From Mycetohabitans rhizoxinica HKI 454 (GTDB lineage: Bacteria > Pseudomonadota > Gammaproteobacteria > Burkholderiales > Burkholderiaceae), in the NCBI RefSeq assembly GCF_000198775.1, contig NC_014722.1:2014357-2078356 (forward strand): a stretch of 64,000 nt of DNA, written 5' to 3'. The notes under the pieces are model-generated. The model was not told the DNA's origin and ran no database searches. It saw only the letters and a list, made by a program, of their open reading frames with translations. A program made the translations under genes and the position numbers. This document shows, one piece after another, positions 1 to 8,610 of this stretch. Positions within the stretch are counted from its first letter, which is position 1, and each line of letters starts with the position of its first letter.

Positions 1-2725
1 GTGTCATCGCACCATCGTCAGCCGCGACCCAATAGGCCACCAAACGTCTGTCACCCGGATGATCCTCGCGCGACACCACCACTGACTGCGCGATGCTCGG
101 ATGCTTGACCAATGCCGCTTCGATTTCGCCGGGTTCGATGCGAAAGCCCCGAATCTTGATTTGCTGATCCACGCGGCCCATATATTCCAACTGCCCATCC
201 GAGCGCCATCTTGCCAGGTCACCTGTCCGGTATAGCCGTTCGCCGGAGCTAAATGGGCTCGGTATAAAGCGTTCGGCACTCAGTTCAGGTTGGTTGATAT
301 AGCCGCGCGCCACCCCCGCGCCCGCAATATACAACTCGCCCGTCACTCCTGGTGGCATAAGCTCCAAATGCTGCCCCAGCACATAAACTCGCACATTGGG
401 CACCGGCCGACCGATCGGCACCCTTCCTTCCTGCTGGGCGTCGGCCTTGAACCACGTTGACGCCATCGTGCATTCGCTGGGACCGTATTGATTGACCACC
501 GTTACTTGACGGCCAAACGCCTTGTGTACCTGTTCACATACACTTGCCTCTAGCGGCTCACCAGAGGTCAGGATAGTATTCAACGACGATGCAATGGGGC
601 CCTTCGGTACGGTTTCACAAAGACTATGCAAAAAGCTTGGTGTGATACTCAGCAGTTTCGTCACCGACCTTTCGCGAATCGCTGATAGATAACAGCCTGG
701 CTCTTTCGCCTGCTCATTGGGCACGATGATCACGCGCGCGCCTGCTGCCAACGGACCAAACAAGTCGCGCACACAGGGGTCAAAGGCAAGACCCGTAATA
801 TTTAAAATAGTATCCGCACACGTGATGGCGTAATGGCGAGTCAGAAAACTTAAATAATTGACAACGCCACGATGCGAATGCATCACCCCTTTAGGCTGCC
901 CTGTCGAACCTGAGGTATAGATAATGTAAGCAAGATGCTCGGCGGTGACTCCACTGTCCAGTCGTGTCTTGGGACACGCGGCAATCTTGGCCCAGTCCAT
1001 ATCCAGATCAATACGTCGTGCCTGGATTTCAGGCAGCCTCGCTTCAAGGTGGGATTGCGTCACCAACACCGCGACGCTCGCCTGGCGCAACATAGATGCT
1101 AAGCGCTCGGCCGGATGGCTGGGATCCAGCGGCAAATACGCGCCGCCCGCCTTCAGAATGCCTAATAGGCCAATGATTGCCTCAAGCGAGCGCTCGGCGC
1201 ATAGTCCCACCACGACTTCCGGACCTACATCTAAGGCACGCAGGTAATGCGCCAGCTGGTTTGTCTTATCGTTTAATTGCGCATAGCTCAGCGTCTGATC
1301 CTCATAGACCAATGCCGTTGCATCCGGCGTGCGCTCGACCTGCGCTTCGAACAATTGGTGAATACACCAGTGCGATGGATAATCCTGTTGCGTCGCGTTC
1401 CACTCCACCAGCAGCCGATGCCGCTCTTCAGCATCGAGCAGATCGATCCGGCCAATCGGTTGCGTTGCATTCGCAGCCAGCGCGTGCACGAACCGAACGA
1501 ACCGACGCTGATGCGCGTCGAGCTCTTTCACCGTATAGCATGCGGGATTCGCGTTAAAGTCGATCCGTAATTGACTACTGTCCGGGACCCAATAGACATC
1601 GAGCACCAGATCGTCAACTGGACCATTGAGCAGATTATGGTTCGTCGACGGGTAACCATCGAACGACATATCGTAGTCGAACGGCATCACATTAACCGTG
1701 GCACCGAATAGCGCTTGTCCTGGAGGCAGCCCCAATCGGCACCGTAGCGCCTCGCTCGGGTAGCTTTGATATCGGAAGCCGCGCTGGATCTGCTGCGCGG
1801 CTTGCTGCAGCAATGATGACAAGTTCATTCCCGACTGGATTGTGAACTGCAGCGGGATATCATGCGCCAGCGTGCCGGGGATGTACCGATCCGCGCCCAA
1901 GCGAGCCGTCACTGGCAAGCCCAGCACCACGTCCTGCACGCCGGTCATCCGATGCAAATACACGGCCAGCGCAACTGTAAGAATTTGGGCTAACCGACCT
2001 GTATCTGACATAAAGTCCCCCAGCGCCTGAGTCGGCAGGTAAGCTGTTTGGCGCAGCCGGTGCTGCGAGAGTGGTGCGGCACGACTCACCAGCATCGTGG
2101 GCTCTGCCCAATCGGCGCATTGCTTGAGCCAATACGCTTCGTCTCGTTCTCGCTGAGCGGCCGCCTGCTGCGTATCGCTGTCCAACAGCTGCAGACCCAA
2201 GCCAAACGCACACGGCTCAGGCTTCTTGCCTGCGCGCATTGCGCTGTACACCTGCGCGACGCGTTGCGCGATGAGCACAGCGCCATAGCCATCTATGATG
2301 ATATGGCAGTAACGCTGATACCAAATCCATTGTTCAGAAGCGACTTTCAGTAACGCATAGCAAAAGAGCGGGCCTTGCACGAGATCCACCGGCTGCTCAT
2401 AATCGGCGCGCATCCAGGCTTGCGCGCTTGTGTGAGGATTAGCCTCTGTATTAAGATCCAACATCGGCATCGACCATCCGGGTAATCCAATTGCCTGCCG
2501 CAGCCCCTCGCTACTATCGACAAATTGCAAGCGCAGGTTGTCCACCTCTCCGATGACTTGGCACAATGCGGCTTCAAACACAGCCGGATCAATCGCGCCT
2601 TTGATCACTGTGTATTGGGCAATGTTGTCGGCTGGAACGTCTGGATGAAGCTGCTGCGCGAGCCAAATTTCCTTTTGCTCAGAAGAAAGCGAATACGTCG
2701 CAAGGGGTGTCGCGCTAACAGCCAT
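1..2725 (-). CDS. Non-ribosomal peptide synthetase, N-terminal C-A part (3' end outside window)
   Basis: The reading frame is open from an ATG at 2725 (GGAG ribosome site 9 bases upstream) to the window edge, so the protein is at least 908 residues and its end is not seen. Residues about 8-430 are a condensation domain of the EntF type. It has CHIIIDGYG at the HHxxxDG active-site position, with Cys for the first His but the second, catalytic His kept, and GATVNVMPFDYD near its end. An adenylation domain follows from about residue 450, with YIIYTSGSTGQPKGV (A3), NQYGPSE (A5), RLYRTGDLARW (A7) and GRVDQQIKIRGFR (A8). A C domain at the very N-terminus means this module either accepts an upstream acyl or peptidyl donor or is a lipo-initiation module. 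No carrier or thioesterase domain is inside the window. The peptide product is unknown. Confidence 0.93.
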   Translation of the reverse strand, partial: MAVSATPLATYSLSSEQKEIWLAQQLHPDVPADNIAQYTVIKGAIDPAVFEAALCQVIGEVDNLRLQFVDSSEGLRQAIGLPGWSMPMLDLNTEANPHTSAQAWMRADYEQPVDLVQGPLFCYALLKVASEQWIWYQRYCHIIIDGYGAVLIAQRVAQVYSAMRAGKKPEPCAFGLGLQLLDSDTQQAAAQRERDEAYWLKQCADWAEPTMLVSRAAPLSQHRLRQTAYLPTQALGDFMSDTGRLAQILTVALAVYLHRMTGVQDVVLGLPVTARLGADRYIPGTLAHDIPLQFTIQSGMNLSSLLQQAAQQIQRGFRYQSYPSEALRCRLGLPPGQALFGATVNVMPFDYDMSFDGYPSTNHNLLNGPVDDLVLDVYWVPDSSQLRIDFNANPACYTVKELDAHQRRFVRFVHALAANATQPIGRIDLLDAEERHRLLVEWNATQQDYPSHWCIHQLFEAQVERTPDATALVYEDQTLSYAQLNDKTNQLAHYLRALDVGPEVVVGLCAERSLEAIIGLLGILKAGGAYLPLDPSHPAERLASMLRQASVAVLVTQSHLEARLPEIQARRIDLDMDWAKIAACPKTRLDSGVTAEHLAYIIYTSGSTGQPKGVMHSHRGVVNYLSFLTRHYAITCADTILNITGLAFDPCVRDLFGPLAAGARVIIVPNEQAKEPGCYLSAIRERSVTKLLSITPSFLHSLCETVPKGPIASSLNTILTSGEPLEASVCEQVHKAFGRQVTVVNQYGPSECTMASTWFKADAQQEGRVPIGRPVPNVRVYVLGQHLELMPPGVTGELYIAGAGVARGYINQPELSAERFIPSPFSSGERLYRTGDLARWRSDGQLEYMGRVDQQIKIRGFRIEPGEIEAALVKHPSIAQSVVVSREDHPGDRRLVAYWVAADDGAMT

Positions 2726-3154
2726 CAATTTATCTCCAATTTAGATAAAAGATTTATTTGATTTAAGATACGTGGTTCGCCCCTCCCCCACGTATTGAGG
2801 TACCGTCAAGGTTCGGGGCATATTGTACGTCAGCGGCCTGTAATGTAACCTTTACCCGGCTTACCTTGGCGCAAAATTGCTTATCAGGTGCAACTTCGGC
2901 CAGGGCTGCATCTTTTAGCTGCTTGGTTCAATTCATTGTGCACCGCAGTTATCGTAATGCAATGGACTCCACCCACCCCAACCACAGCAGCATAATCCGT
3001 CTAGCCGGGTAGCGAGCGGCGTTAAACCAATATGAGACAAGGAATCCTTATGGATTGCGTAGCTACCGTGATCGATCTGGATATTTCATAGGATGTATTC
3101 GTTGACGCGATAATCAGGGGCGTGAGGCGTTCAGGAAGAAGCTCTCCCGACATC
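2726..3154. other. Intergenic stretch between the NRPS and the IS3 element
   Basis: No coding region is supported in these 429 bases. The part next to the NRPS start is AT-rich (2730-2770) and presumably carries its promoter, but I could not assign convincing -35 and -10 boxes. The last four bases (CATC, 3151-3154) are the target-site copy of the adjoining insertion sequence. Confidence 0.6.
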
Positions 3155-3190
3155 TGAACCGACCCCGCAAAGTTGGACAGTTTCGGAAAG

Positions 3191-3881
3191 CTAGGGCTGT
3201 CTGGGCTGGGTCCTGTATTGCACAGGACCCAGCCCTTTTAGTTTGAGTTTGATGCGATCGTGGTTGTAGTCGTGGATGTAGCGTGCCAGACTGAACTGCA
3301 GTTCATCTAGGTTGCGCAAGCGCTCAAGATGGAAGAGCTCGGACTTGAGCGTGCCGCGTCAATCACGCCAGCGCCTTTTTGAGCATCGTGCTCACCATCT
3401 CGAACGCCGCACGGCGGCTGGTCTCGTCAGCGACGATCTCGCCGTTGTACAAGTCCAGCACCGGCGAAAGGTCAAGCTTGTGCCCGCCCACATTGAATTC
3501 GGTGACGTCGGTCGCCCACTTTTCGTTTGGACGCTGAGCATGGAACTGACGCTGCAAGACATGAGGCGCAACGCGACTAACGCTGCCCTGGTAGGAACGG
3601 TATTTCTTGACGCGCACTAGAGATTTTAGCCGCAGTTCATGCATCAGACGCTGAACGGTCTTGTGGTTGATGACTTGCCCAAGGTTGCGCAGCGCGAGCG
3701 TGATACGCCGATAGCCATAGCGGCCCTTGTGCTGCTCGAACAGTGTAAGGATCTTGGTCTTCAACTCAGCGTACTTGTCGGCGGTGCTCAGCGCCTTTTG
3801 CTGGTAATAAAACGTGCTGCGCACCAAGCCGGCGAGCTTTAGCAAGCCTTCCAGAGGGTACTGCTGCCTTAGCTCGAGCAC
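3191..3881 (-). pseudogene. IS3-family transposase orfB, internally deleted
   Basis: Residues resembling the HTH_21 and rve integrase regions are intact from 3881 (GRYGYRRITLALRN, then NEKWATDVTEF with the first catalytic Asp and SPVLDLYNGEIV with the second). The frame stops at 3363 after KKALA. The normal C-terminal tail (LKSELFHLERLRNLDELQF, SLARYIHDYNHDRIK) resumes at once in another frame and ends at 3191. The stretch that should hold the catalytic Glu and the conserved NCxDNAxxESFF-type motif is missing, so the enzyme must be inactive. This is deletion plus frameshift, not programmed frameshifting. Confidence 0.85.
3203..3235 (+). terminator. Strong hairpin with T tract inside the IS3 right end
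   Basis: A perfect 14-bp stem (3203-3216 with 3222-3235), a 5-base loop and TTTTA after it on the plus strand form a classical intrinsic terminator for transcription entering the element from the left. On the minus strand the same bases encode the last residues of the transposase tail. Such hairpins can shield a transposase gene from outside transcription; that role here is inference. Confidence 0.55.
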
Positions 3882-3991
3882 GATTTGCGCTTTTTGCGTT
3901 GCGCTGCTTGTTGCTGCGCTTGAGCCAAAGCTTCGAGCTTTTTTAGATACGCGTTCTCCATGCGCAAGTAATTCAACTCATCGAGTAACTC

Positions 3992-4406
3992 CTAACGAGT
4001 GCGTGTGTCGCCATCGGGCGAAGGGGGCGCTGTGGTCGGCTGTTCGGGCATCTTCTTGGAGCATGCTGGCGGGCGTTGCGACAATGCATCTACGTCCCCC
4101 TCATCATACTGACGTTTCCTCAGGCCGATGACGGTACGGTTGCGAATATCGAACCGCGCAGCCGCTTTGCGATCTGATAGGCCTTCGCTACGGATTTGCT
4201 GCAGAACAAGCAGCTTGAGCTTTCGGCTATAGCGCTCGTACTTGCGCTTGACGCTGACGGCGCCATGCACCCGGTACCCCGTGTACCCACTTGCGTATCG
4301 TCGCTTCATCTACGCCATGCCGACGAGCCATGTCGCGCAGTCCTGCTTGGCCAGATTCATACTCCTCGATGATCGATAACTTGAACTGCTCCGTGTACTT
4401 CGCCAT
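3992..4406 (-). pseudogene. IS3-family orfA (helix-turn-helix subunit), frameshifted
   Basis: It starts with MAKYTEQFKLSIIEEYES at 4406. The helix-turn-helix segment RRHGVDEATIRKWVHG is followed by a change of frame. The continuation YRVHGAVSVKRKYERYSRKL is in the next frame, through 3992. The break is a run of four C at 4277-4280 on the plus strand where three would keep the frame, so a single-base insertion killed the gene. It would normally supply DNA binding for the OrfAB transposase. Confidence 0.82.
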
Positions 4407-4510
4407 GAAGACACCCCAAAGGTTGGATTGGCGTCCAACTTTTGAGGTGCAGTTCACATCAAGTACTGGCTTTTTTCGCAAGAGTGAGGCAGGCTGAGGT
4501 GTTAAGCTGT

Positions 4511-4654
4511 TCAGCGCCGCGGCAACGCAAGCACCTCGTGCAACACATCGGAAATTTGCGCGTCAAACTGAAATCCGAAATGACTGGACATCAATTCCCA
4601 GGCTTGGCTCGGCGTGACGTTGTGCAACGTCGGGCCGTCGGTATTCGGGTGCAC
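4511..4654 (-). CDS. Unidentified 47-residue ORF after the aldolase gene
   Basis: A GTG at 4654 lies three bases after the stop of the aldolase gene and opens a 47-codon frame ending at 4511 (it contains NVTPSQAWELMSS). I do not recognise it. Its position at the end of the catabolic operon, next to the IS3 scar, suggests a truncated gene or a small downstream cistron. It could also be chance. Confidence 0.3.
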   Translation of the reverse strand: MHPNTDGPTLHNVTPSQAWELMSSHFGFQFDAQISDVLHEVLALPRR

Positions 4655-4657
4655 GGC

Positions 4658-5668
4658 CTAGCGAAGATCAAGCGCGACGTCGACGATCATGTCTTCCTGG
4701 CCGCCCACCATCTTGCGGCGGCCAAGTTCAACCAGAATGTCAACGGTCTTCAGGCCGTACTTCTGAGCGGCCACCTCAGCATGACGCAGAAAACTCGAAT
4801 ACACGCCGGCATAGCCAAGCGCAAGCGTTTCGCGATCGACGCGCACCGGACGGTCTTGCAACGGCCGCACCAGGTCATCGGCTGCGTCCATCAGCTGGTA
4901 CAGGTCGCAACCGTGGTTCCAGCCCTGCTTGTCAGCAGCCGCAATGAATACCTCGAGCGGCGCATTGCCCGCCCCGGCACCCATTCCGGCTAGGCTCGCA
5001 TCGATGCGGTCACATCCTTCTTCGAGCGCAACCAGCGAATTGGCCACGCCAAGACTCAGGTTATGGTGCGCGTGGATGCCGGTCTGCGTATCGGCACGCA
5101 ACACCTCCTTCAGCGCGCGGAACCGGTCACGCACGTCGTTCATGCCGAGCGCGCCACCGGAGTCGACCACATAGATACAGCTCGCGCCATAGCTTTCCAT
5201 CAGCAGCGCTTGCTCGGCCAGCTTCTGCGGCGTGGTCATGTGGCTCATCATCAGGAAACCGACCGGGTCCATGCCCAGTTCCCGGGCGTACTCCAGGTGT
5301 TGTCGCGAGACATCGGCCTCGGTACAGTGCGTCGCCACGCGCACGATACGTGCGCCGGCGTCGTACGCATTGCGCAGGTCGTGGATCGTGCCGATGCCAG
5401 GCAACAGCAGCGTGGCGATTTGGGCCCTCGTCACGCTTTGCGCGGCGGCCTCGATCCATTCAACGTCGCTGTGCGCGCCAAATCCATAGTTGAAGCTAGA
5501 GCCTTGCAGCCCGTCGCCATGCGCGACCTCAATGCTGTCCACGCCGGCACGGTCCAGCGCGGCCGCGATCGCGCGCACGTTCTCCACGCTGTACTGGTGC
5601 CGTATGGCGTGACTGCCGTCGCGCAACGTCACGTCGGAGATATACAGTTTCTTGCCGGTGTGGCTCAT
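4658..5668 (-). CDS. dmpG: 4-hydroxy-2-oxovalerate aldolase
   Basis: The 336-residue protein splits 4-hydroxy-2-oxovalerate into pyruvate and acetaldehyde, the last carbon-carbon cleavage of meta-cleavage pathways. DmpG/MhpE features are visible: [18 protein letters not shown] at the N-terminus with the metal-binding Asp and catalytic Arg, EVAHGDGL, and the His pair in [11 protein letters not shown]. The ATG at 5668 was chosen because it starts at the family's usual position and overlaps the stop of the dehydrogenase gene by ATGA. Family members channel acetaldehyde directly to that dehydrogenase in a heterotetramer, which agrees with the coupled genes. Confidence 0.95.
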   Translation of the reverse strand: MSHTGKKLYISDVTLRDGSHAIRHQYSVENVRAIAAALDRAGVDSIEVAHGDGLQGSSFNYGFGAHSDVEWIEAAAQSVTRAQIATLLLPGIGTIHDLRNAYDAGARIVRVATHCTEADVSRQHLEYARELGMDPVGFLMMSHMTTPQKLAEQALLMESYGASCIYVVDSGGALGMNDVRDRFRALKEVLRADTQTGIHAHHNLSLGVANSLVALEEGCDRIDASLAGMGAGAGNAPLEVFIAAADKQGWNHGCDLYQLMDAADDLVRPLQDRPVRVDRETLALGYAGVYSSFLRHAEVAAQKYGLKTVDILVELGRRKMVGGQEDMIVDVALDLR

Positions 5669-6627
5669 TGTGCGGTCTCCCGATGGCCGCGCGCCATGCC
5701 CGTGTCGAGGCGGCGGCGCGCGATCAAATCGCCGCATGCAAGCGCGGCCGATGTCATGATGTCTAGATTGCCGGCATACGACGGCAAATAGTGCGCCGCG
5801 CCTTCGACCTCCAGGAACACGGACGTCTTCAGACCATGCGCGAGTCCGATGCCGGGCACGTTCAGTGGACGCTGCGGCACAATCTCATCAAATTGGACCT
5901 TCTGTTTGAGCCGGTATCCCGGCACGTAGGCTTGTACGCTTTGCACCATTTGCTCGATGCTTTGCTCGACCCGCTGCGTATCGACGTGCTCGGACAGCAC
6001 AAACACCGTATCGCGCATGATCAGCGGCGGCTCCGCCGGATTGAGGACAATGATTGCCTTGCCGCGCGTGGCACCGCCCAACGACTCGATCGCGCGGCGC
6101 GTGGTCTCGGTGAATTCGTCGATGTTCGCGCGCGTGCCGGGTCCCGCGGACTTGCTGGCGATCGACGCAACAATTTCCGCATAGTGAACCTTAGCTACGC
6201 GCGAGACCGCCGCCACGATCGGTATTGTCGCCTGGCCGCCGCACGTGACCATATTGATGTTCGACGCGGTCTCGGCCTGCAGGTTAATCGCCGGAATCAC
6301 GAATGGCCCAATCGCGGCTGGCGTCAGGTCGATCACCTGCACGCCATGGGCCTGCAGGATCTCATTGTGCCGCGCATGCGCGGCGGCAGACGTCGCGTCG
6401 AACACGATGTCGACGTCGTCAAACACATCCAGCTCGAGCAATCCATCGATGCCCCGCGCAGTTGTCGCTACGCCGAGCCGCGCAGCCCGCGCCAACCCGT
6501 CGGACTGCGGATCGACGCCCACCATCGCACCCATCTGTAGGTGCTTGCCGTTGCGCATCACCTTGATCATCAGGTCGGTGCCGATATTGCCCGAGCCGAT
6601 AATGGCGACCTTCACCTTTTGCGTCAT
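5665..6627 (-). CDS. dmpF: Acetaldehyde dehydrogenase (acylating)
   Basis: A 320-residue NAD-dependent enzyme that turns acetaldehyde and CoA into acetyl-CoA. The N-terminal Rossmann motif is [15 protein letters not shown], and the catalytic cysteine is C129 in [12 protein letters not shown]. Its length equals that of DmpF/MhpF. It partners the aldolase encoded immediately downstream (4-base overlap) and feeds acetyl-CoA to the TCA cycle. A 60-base gap separates it from the upstream decarboxylase gene, the only real gap in this operon. Confidence 0.95.
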   Translation of the reverse strand: MTQKVKVAIIGSGNIGTDLMIKVMRNGKHLQMGAMVGVDPQSDGLARAARLGVATTARGIDGLLELDVFDDVDIVFDATSAAAHARHNEILQAHGVQVIDLTPAAIGPFVIPAINLQAETASNINMVTCGGQATIPIVAAVSRVAKVHYAEIVASIASKSAGPGTRANIDEFTETTRRAIESLGGATRGKAIIVLNPAEPPLIMRDTVFVLSEHVDTQRVEQSIEQMVQSVQAYVPGYRLKQKVQFDEIVPQRPLNVPGIGLAHGLKTSVFLEVEGAAHYLPSYAGNLDIMTSAALACGDLIARRRLDTGMARGHRETAQ

Positions 6628-6687
6628 GCTTGTGCCCCAATCGTACGGTTTCTTGCTAAGTGGCGCGCGCTGCGAAGCATGCGCCGC

Positions 6688-7455
6688 TTAGTCGGCCACG
6701 TGGAATCCGGCGCTGCCCAGCCGCTCGATGTCGATCGACACATACTGACCCGGCGCGATGTACTCGGCCGAAGTCGCGCCACCCGCCATCACGATCCAAC
6801 CGGCTTGCAGCGGCTCGCCGGCCTGCGCGGACAAGCGCGCGGCCGCCACCAGCGAACGCAACGGGTGGCCGAGCAATGCCGCGCTCGAGCCGACTTGCTT
6901 GACCTGTCCGTCAATGTTCAGTGTCAAGCCCAGGTTCGAGAAGTCGATGTGCGGATCACACCACGCGCCAATCACAAAGCCACTGGACGAGGCGTTGTCA
7001 GCAATCACCTCGGGCAACGTGAACTTGAAGTTCTTGTAGCGCGAATCGATAACCTCGATCGCCGGCGCGATCGCCTCCACGGCGGCCAACGCCGCAGGGG
7101 CCGTCACATCTGCGGCCAGCGGCCGCTTGAGCAGAAATGCGATTTCCGGCTCCACGCGCGGATGCACGAAGCGCCTGAACGACACCGATGCGCCTTCCTC
7201 GAGCTGCATGGCGCAGGTCAGCCTGCCCCAGATCACGTCGGACAATCCCATCTGAAGCATCTTCGCGCGACTCGTAAAACCCATCTTCACGCCCACCCTG
7301 CGCTCGCCGCGCTCGAGCCGCCGCGCAATTGACGCGGCCTGAATCGCGTAGGCGTCCTCCAACGACAGACGAGCGTCGAGATCGAACTGCTCGACCTCGT
7401 GCGCGTCGCGCGCCGCCGTATCGAGCAGTGTGGCGTATTCAGTAATGAAGCTCAT
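6688..7455 (-). CDS. dmpH: 2-oxo-3-hexenedioate (4-oxalocrotonate) decarboxylase
   Basis: A 255-residue member of the fumarylacetoacetase-like hydratase/decarboxylase family. GVKMGFTSRAKMLQMG and IEVIDSRYKNFKF match the DmpH/XylI branch rather than the hydratase branch; VADNASS-type residues are also present. It decarboxylates 4-oxalocrotonate to 2-oxopent-4-enoate. It overlaps the preceding hydratase gene by ATGA, and in this family the two enzymes form a complex that protects the unstable intermediate. Confidence 0.9.
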   Translation of the reverse strand: MSFITEYATLLDTAARDAHEVEQFDLDARLSLEDAYAIQAASIARRLERGERRVGVKMGFTSRAKMLQMGLSDVIWGRLTCAMQLEEGASVSFRRFVHPRVEPEIAFLLKRPLAADVTAPAALAAVEAIAPAIEVIDSRYKNFKFTLPEVIADNASSSGFVIGAWCDPHIDFSNLGLTLNIDGQVKQVGSSAALLGHPLRSLVAAARLSAQAGEPLQAGWIVMAGGATSAEYIAPGQYVSIDIERLGSAGFHVAD

Positions 7456-8258
7456 CGATGGGCCTCGTTCGAATCACGTTCAAAAACTGCCCGCACGGAA
7501 CCAACATTATTGATGCGAGCTTGGACAACGTCGCCGGGCACGATCGGGACCATCGGCCCGAGCGCACCGGACAACACTAGGTCGCCGGCCTTGAGCGGCG
7601 TGCCCAAGGCCGCCATCGTGCGGGCGAGCCACACGAGTGCGTTGACGGGGCTGCCCAGGCATGCGGCGCCTGCGCCGACCGACACCGGCTCGCCGCGGCG
7701 CTCCATCACCATGCCGCACAACCGCATATCGAACGCGGCAACGCTTACCGGCGTATTGCCTAGCACAAAAGCCCCCGACGACGCGTTGTCGGCAATCGTA
7801 TCGGTGATTCGGATATTCCAATTCGCGATGCGGCTGCCGACGATCTCAATCGCCGGCAACGCATAGTAGATGGCGCGCAGCACGTCCACATGACTGGGAC
7901 GAACCGCCTCAATATCCTTACCGATGATGAACGCGATTTCGGCCTCGGCCTTCGGTTGCGCGAGCACCGACGTGGGAATCGGCTCGCCGTCGCCAAAAGC
8001 CATGTCATCGAACAGCATGCCGAAGTCGGGCTGGTCCACGCCGAGTTGCTGCTGCACCGCGACCGACGTGAGGCCGATCTTGCAGCCGATCACGCGCTGC
8101 CCGCGCGCGATACGCCACTCAGTGTTCTCACGTTGGATTGCGTAGGCCGAATCGATCGACAACGACGGCCAGGTGTCACGAAGTGGTGCAATGTACTCGC
8201 CGCTGCTGGCCGCCATGCGCAGCGCCGCGGCCGCCTGCTGGATCTGTTGGGGCGTCAT
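7452..8258 (-). CDS. dmpE: 2-oxopent-4-enoate hydratase
   Basis: A 268-residue hydratase that adds water to 2-oxopent-4-enoate to give 4-hydroxy-2-oxovalerate. It shares its fold with the decarboxylase next to it but has the DmpE/MhpD signatures GCKIGLTSVAVQQQLG, DQPDFGMLFDDM and GAACLGSPVNALVWLA. The ATG at 8258 is chosen because it follows the tautomerase stop by one base and fits the family N-terminus. The longer open frame upstream of it is overlap with the tautomerase gene. Confidence 0.92.
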   Translation of the reverse strand: MTPQQIQQAAAALRMAASSGEYIAPLRDTWPSLSIDSAYAIQRENTEWRIARGQRVIGCKIGLTSVAVQQQLGVDQPDFGMLFDDMAFGDGEPIPTSVLAQPKAEAEIAFIIGKDIEAVRPSHVDVLRAIYYALPAIEIVGSRIANWNIRITDTIADNASSGAFVLGNTPVSVAAFDMRLCGMVMERRGEPVSVGAGAACLGSPVNALVWLARTMAALGTPLKAGDLVLSGALGPMVPIVPGDVVQARINNVGSVRAVFERDSNEAHR

Positions 8259-8259
8259 G

Positions 8260-8469
8260 TCAGGCCCTCCGCTCCGGCTGCGCAGCCGCTTCGTCCTTCG
8301 TGTGCGCACCGATCGCCCAGTGCACGGCCGGCACTTGGGTTGCATACACACGAATGCTCTGCAGCGGTGCGCCAAGCGTCTCGTGCACCGTGACGGCGAC
8401 CGCCTTGACGCAAGCCTTGACCGCTGCTTCACTGCGGCCCTCGACCAGCGAGATATGTACGATTGGCAT
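8260..8469 (-). CDS. dmpI: 4-oxalocrotonate tautomerase
   Basis: A 69-residue protein, slightly longer than the usual 62. After Met removal it begins PIVHISLVEGRS: catalytic Pro1 and the substrate-binding Arg of EGRS are present, as is a second Arg in SIRVYATQ. It isomerises 2-hydroxymuconate to 4-oxalocrotonate. As the first gene of a five-gene operon in pathway order (tautomerase, hydratase, decarboxylase, dehydrogenase, aldolase), it fixes the operon as the oxalocrotonate branch. Confidence 0.92.
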   Translation of the reverse strand: MPIVHISLVEGRSEAAVKACVKAVAVTVHETLGAPLQSIRVYATQVPAVHWAIGAHTKDEAAAQPERRA

Positions 8470-8544
8470 CGAACTTCCCTTGAAATACTGAGCCCACCAG
8501 GCGCGGACGCGCCAACACGGTAACGATCTTGCCAACCGCCGGAC

Positions 8545-8590
8545 ATACCGTCCAATACTGTTTTTTTACGTTACGATACCAAAACGGTAT
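8545..8590. promoter_or_regulatory. LysR-type operator, ATAC-N7-GTAT
   Basis: 8576-8590 reads ATAC, seven bases, GTAT, the site form known for the CatM/BenM group of LysR regulators. A second ATAC half-site starts at 8545. Both lie between the divergent tautomerase operon and lysR gene, where such a regulator would activate the operon and repress itself. The assignment to this regulator is inference from position. Confidence 0.65.
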
Positions 8591-8610
8591 GACATAACGG
8601 GATGCGAACG

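Larger units (their letters stand above)
3155..4456 (-). mobile_element. Degenerate IS3-family insertion sequence, 1302 bp
   Basis: The ends are imperfect inverted repeats. The sequence starting at 3155 (TGAACCGACC...AAAGTTGGAC) matches the reverse complement starting at 4456 (TGAACTGCACC...AAAGTTGGAC) at 18 of 24 positions by eye. CATC lies immediately outside both ends (3151-3154 and 4457-4460), a 4-bp target duplication normal for IS3 elements. Inside are the two genes expected of the family, both broken: orfA by one extra base, orfB by an internal deletion. The element therefore cannot move on its own. It sits between the NRPS and a catabolic operon and may mark the point where these were joined. 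Confidence 0.88.
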
